Source: an uncultured Eubacteriaceae bacterium (lineage in GTDB: Bacteria > Bacillota > Clostridia > Eubacteriales > Anaerofustaceae). From it: a stretch of 5,677 nucleotides of DNA. Each line of letters starts with the position of its first letter. Positions within the stretch are counted from its first letter, which is position 1. Under the pieces are notes generated by a model. That model searched no databases. It saw nothing but the letters and a program-made list of their open reading frames with translations, and had not been told where the DNA came from. The stretch spans positions 1-5,677 of the forward strand of contig CAMSGF010000063.1 of assembly GCA_947058225.1 (NCBI GenBank). Direction: 5' to 3'. The translations under genes and the position numbers were made by a program. Below are positions 5,611-5,677 of this stretch, piece after piece.

Positions 5611-5644
5611 TTCAGACGCAGTACGGGCGTAAGAAATTGCTTCC
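5602..5644 (-). promoter_or_regulatory. Antiterminator of the TPP riboswitch
   Basis: GGAAGC-AA-TTTC (5644-5633), at the 3' edge of the aptamer, can pair with GAAA-GA-GCTTCC (5613-5602). This gives 6 and 4 bp around a 2x2 internal loop, and ACGC/GCGT (5630-5627 with 5619-5616) extends the hairpin tip. The stem uses the 5' arm of the terminator and the last conserved aptamer bases, so it excludes both. Without TPP the antiterminator forms and tenA is read; with TPP the terminator forms. Confidence 0.7.
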
Positions 5645-5677
5645 CTACGCCGGTATTAGCCGACAGGTCCAGAGGTC
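5639..5677 (-). promoter_or_regulatory. TPP riboswitch (THI element), 3' half, partial
   Basis: Read on the minus strand, 5668-5639 contains ACCTG, then CGG-CTAATA-CCGGCG and the end TAGGGAAGC. This matches the 3' part of the thiamin pyrophosphate aptamer, whose conserved end is CCTGATCTGG-TAAT-CCAGCGTAGGGAA. The P5 stem is visible as CGG/CCG around CTAATA. The 5' half, with the GGGGTGC and CTGAGA elements, would lie beyond 5677 and cannot be seen. It would control the tenA fragment downstream, a known target class of this riboswitch. Confidence 0.88.

Noticed and set aside
1..5677. CRISPR array, tRNA/rRNA genes, transposase genes
   Set aside because: No regularly spaced direct repeats, cloverleaf or rRNA-like stretch, and no transposase-like reading frame were seen.

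Overview
The window looks like low-G+C Clostridia (Firmicutes). Promoters are AT-rich, Shine-Dalgarno sites are strong (AAGGAGG type), the regulator is of the PadR family, there is an AbrB-like protein, and the surface protein is of the CHAP plus BspA-like leucine-rich-repeat type. All functional calls rest on reading motifs in the translated sequence; no database search was run.

Left part (1-1741): a two-gene minus-strand operon encodes a tandem AbrB/SpoVT-like small protein (625-1089) followed, 7 nt later, by a class I SAM-dependent methyltransferase (3-617). A PadR-family regulator (1214-1741) is transcribed divergently. The 124-bp gap between them carries a strong minus-strand promoter (TTGACA, 17 bp, TACTAT) covered by overlapping TACTA/TAGTA palindromes. 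This suggests that PadR represses the operon and itself.

Middle part (1742-4014): a sodium:solute symporter most like PutP (1987-3528) has its own extended -10 promoter, a leader of about 165 nt and a good intrinsic terminator (3542-3567). The 447-nt gap after the terminator contains a 139-bp element bounded by 14-bp inverted repeats (3601-3739), either a structured RNA or a MITE-like repeat. It also holds a promoter (3840-3868) flanked by repeated AT-rich motifs, and a 140-nt leader.

Right part (4015-5677): a secreted protein with a signal peptide, a CHAP-like Cys-His-Glu/Asn hydrolase domain and four LRR_5 repeats runs rightwards (4015-5223). It is cut off in its fifth repeat. At the same point (about 5198-5215) an opposing, more GC-rich tenA gene (start at 5527) is also cut off, after about 110 of some 220 residues. 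Behind tenA lie an intrinsic terminator and the 3' half of a TPP riboswitch, with a readable antiterminator/terminator switch. The loss of both C-termini at one point, with a composition step from about 33% to about 46% G+C, marks either a chimeric join or a recombination/deletion scar.

No CRISPR array, tRNA, rRNA or transposase gene was seen. The most unusual items are the junction, the 139-bp inverted-repeat element and the PadR-controlled AbrB-like/methyltransferase pair.
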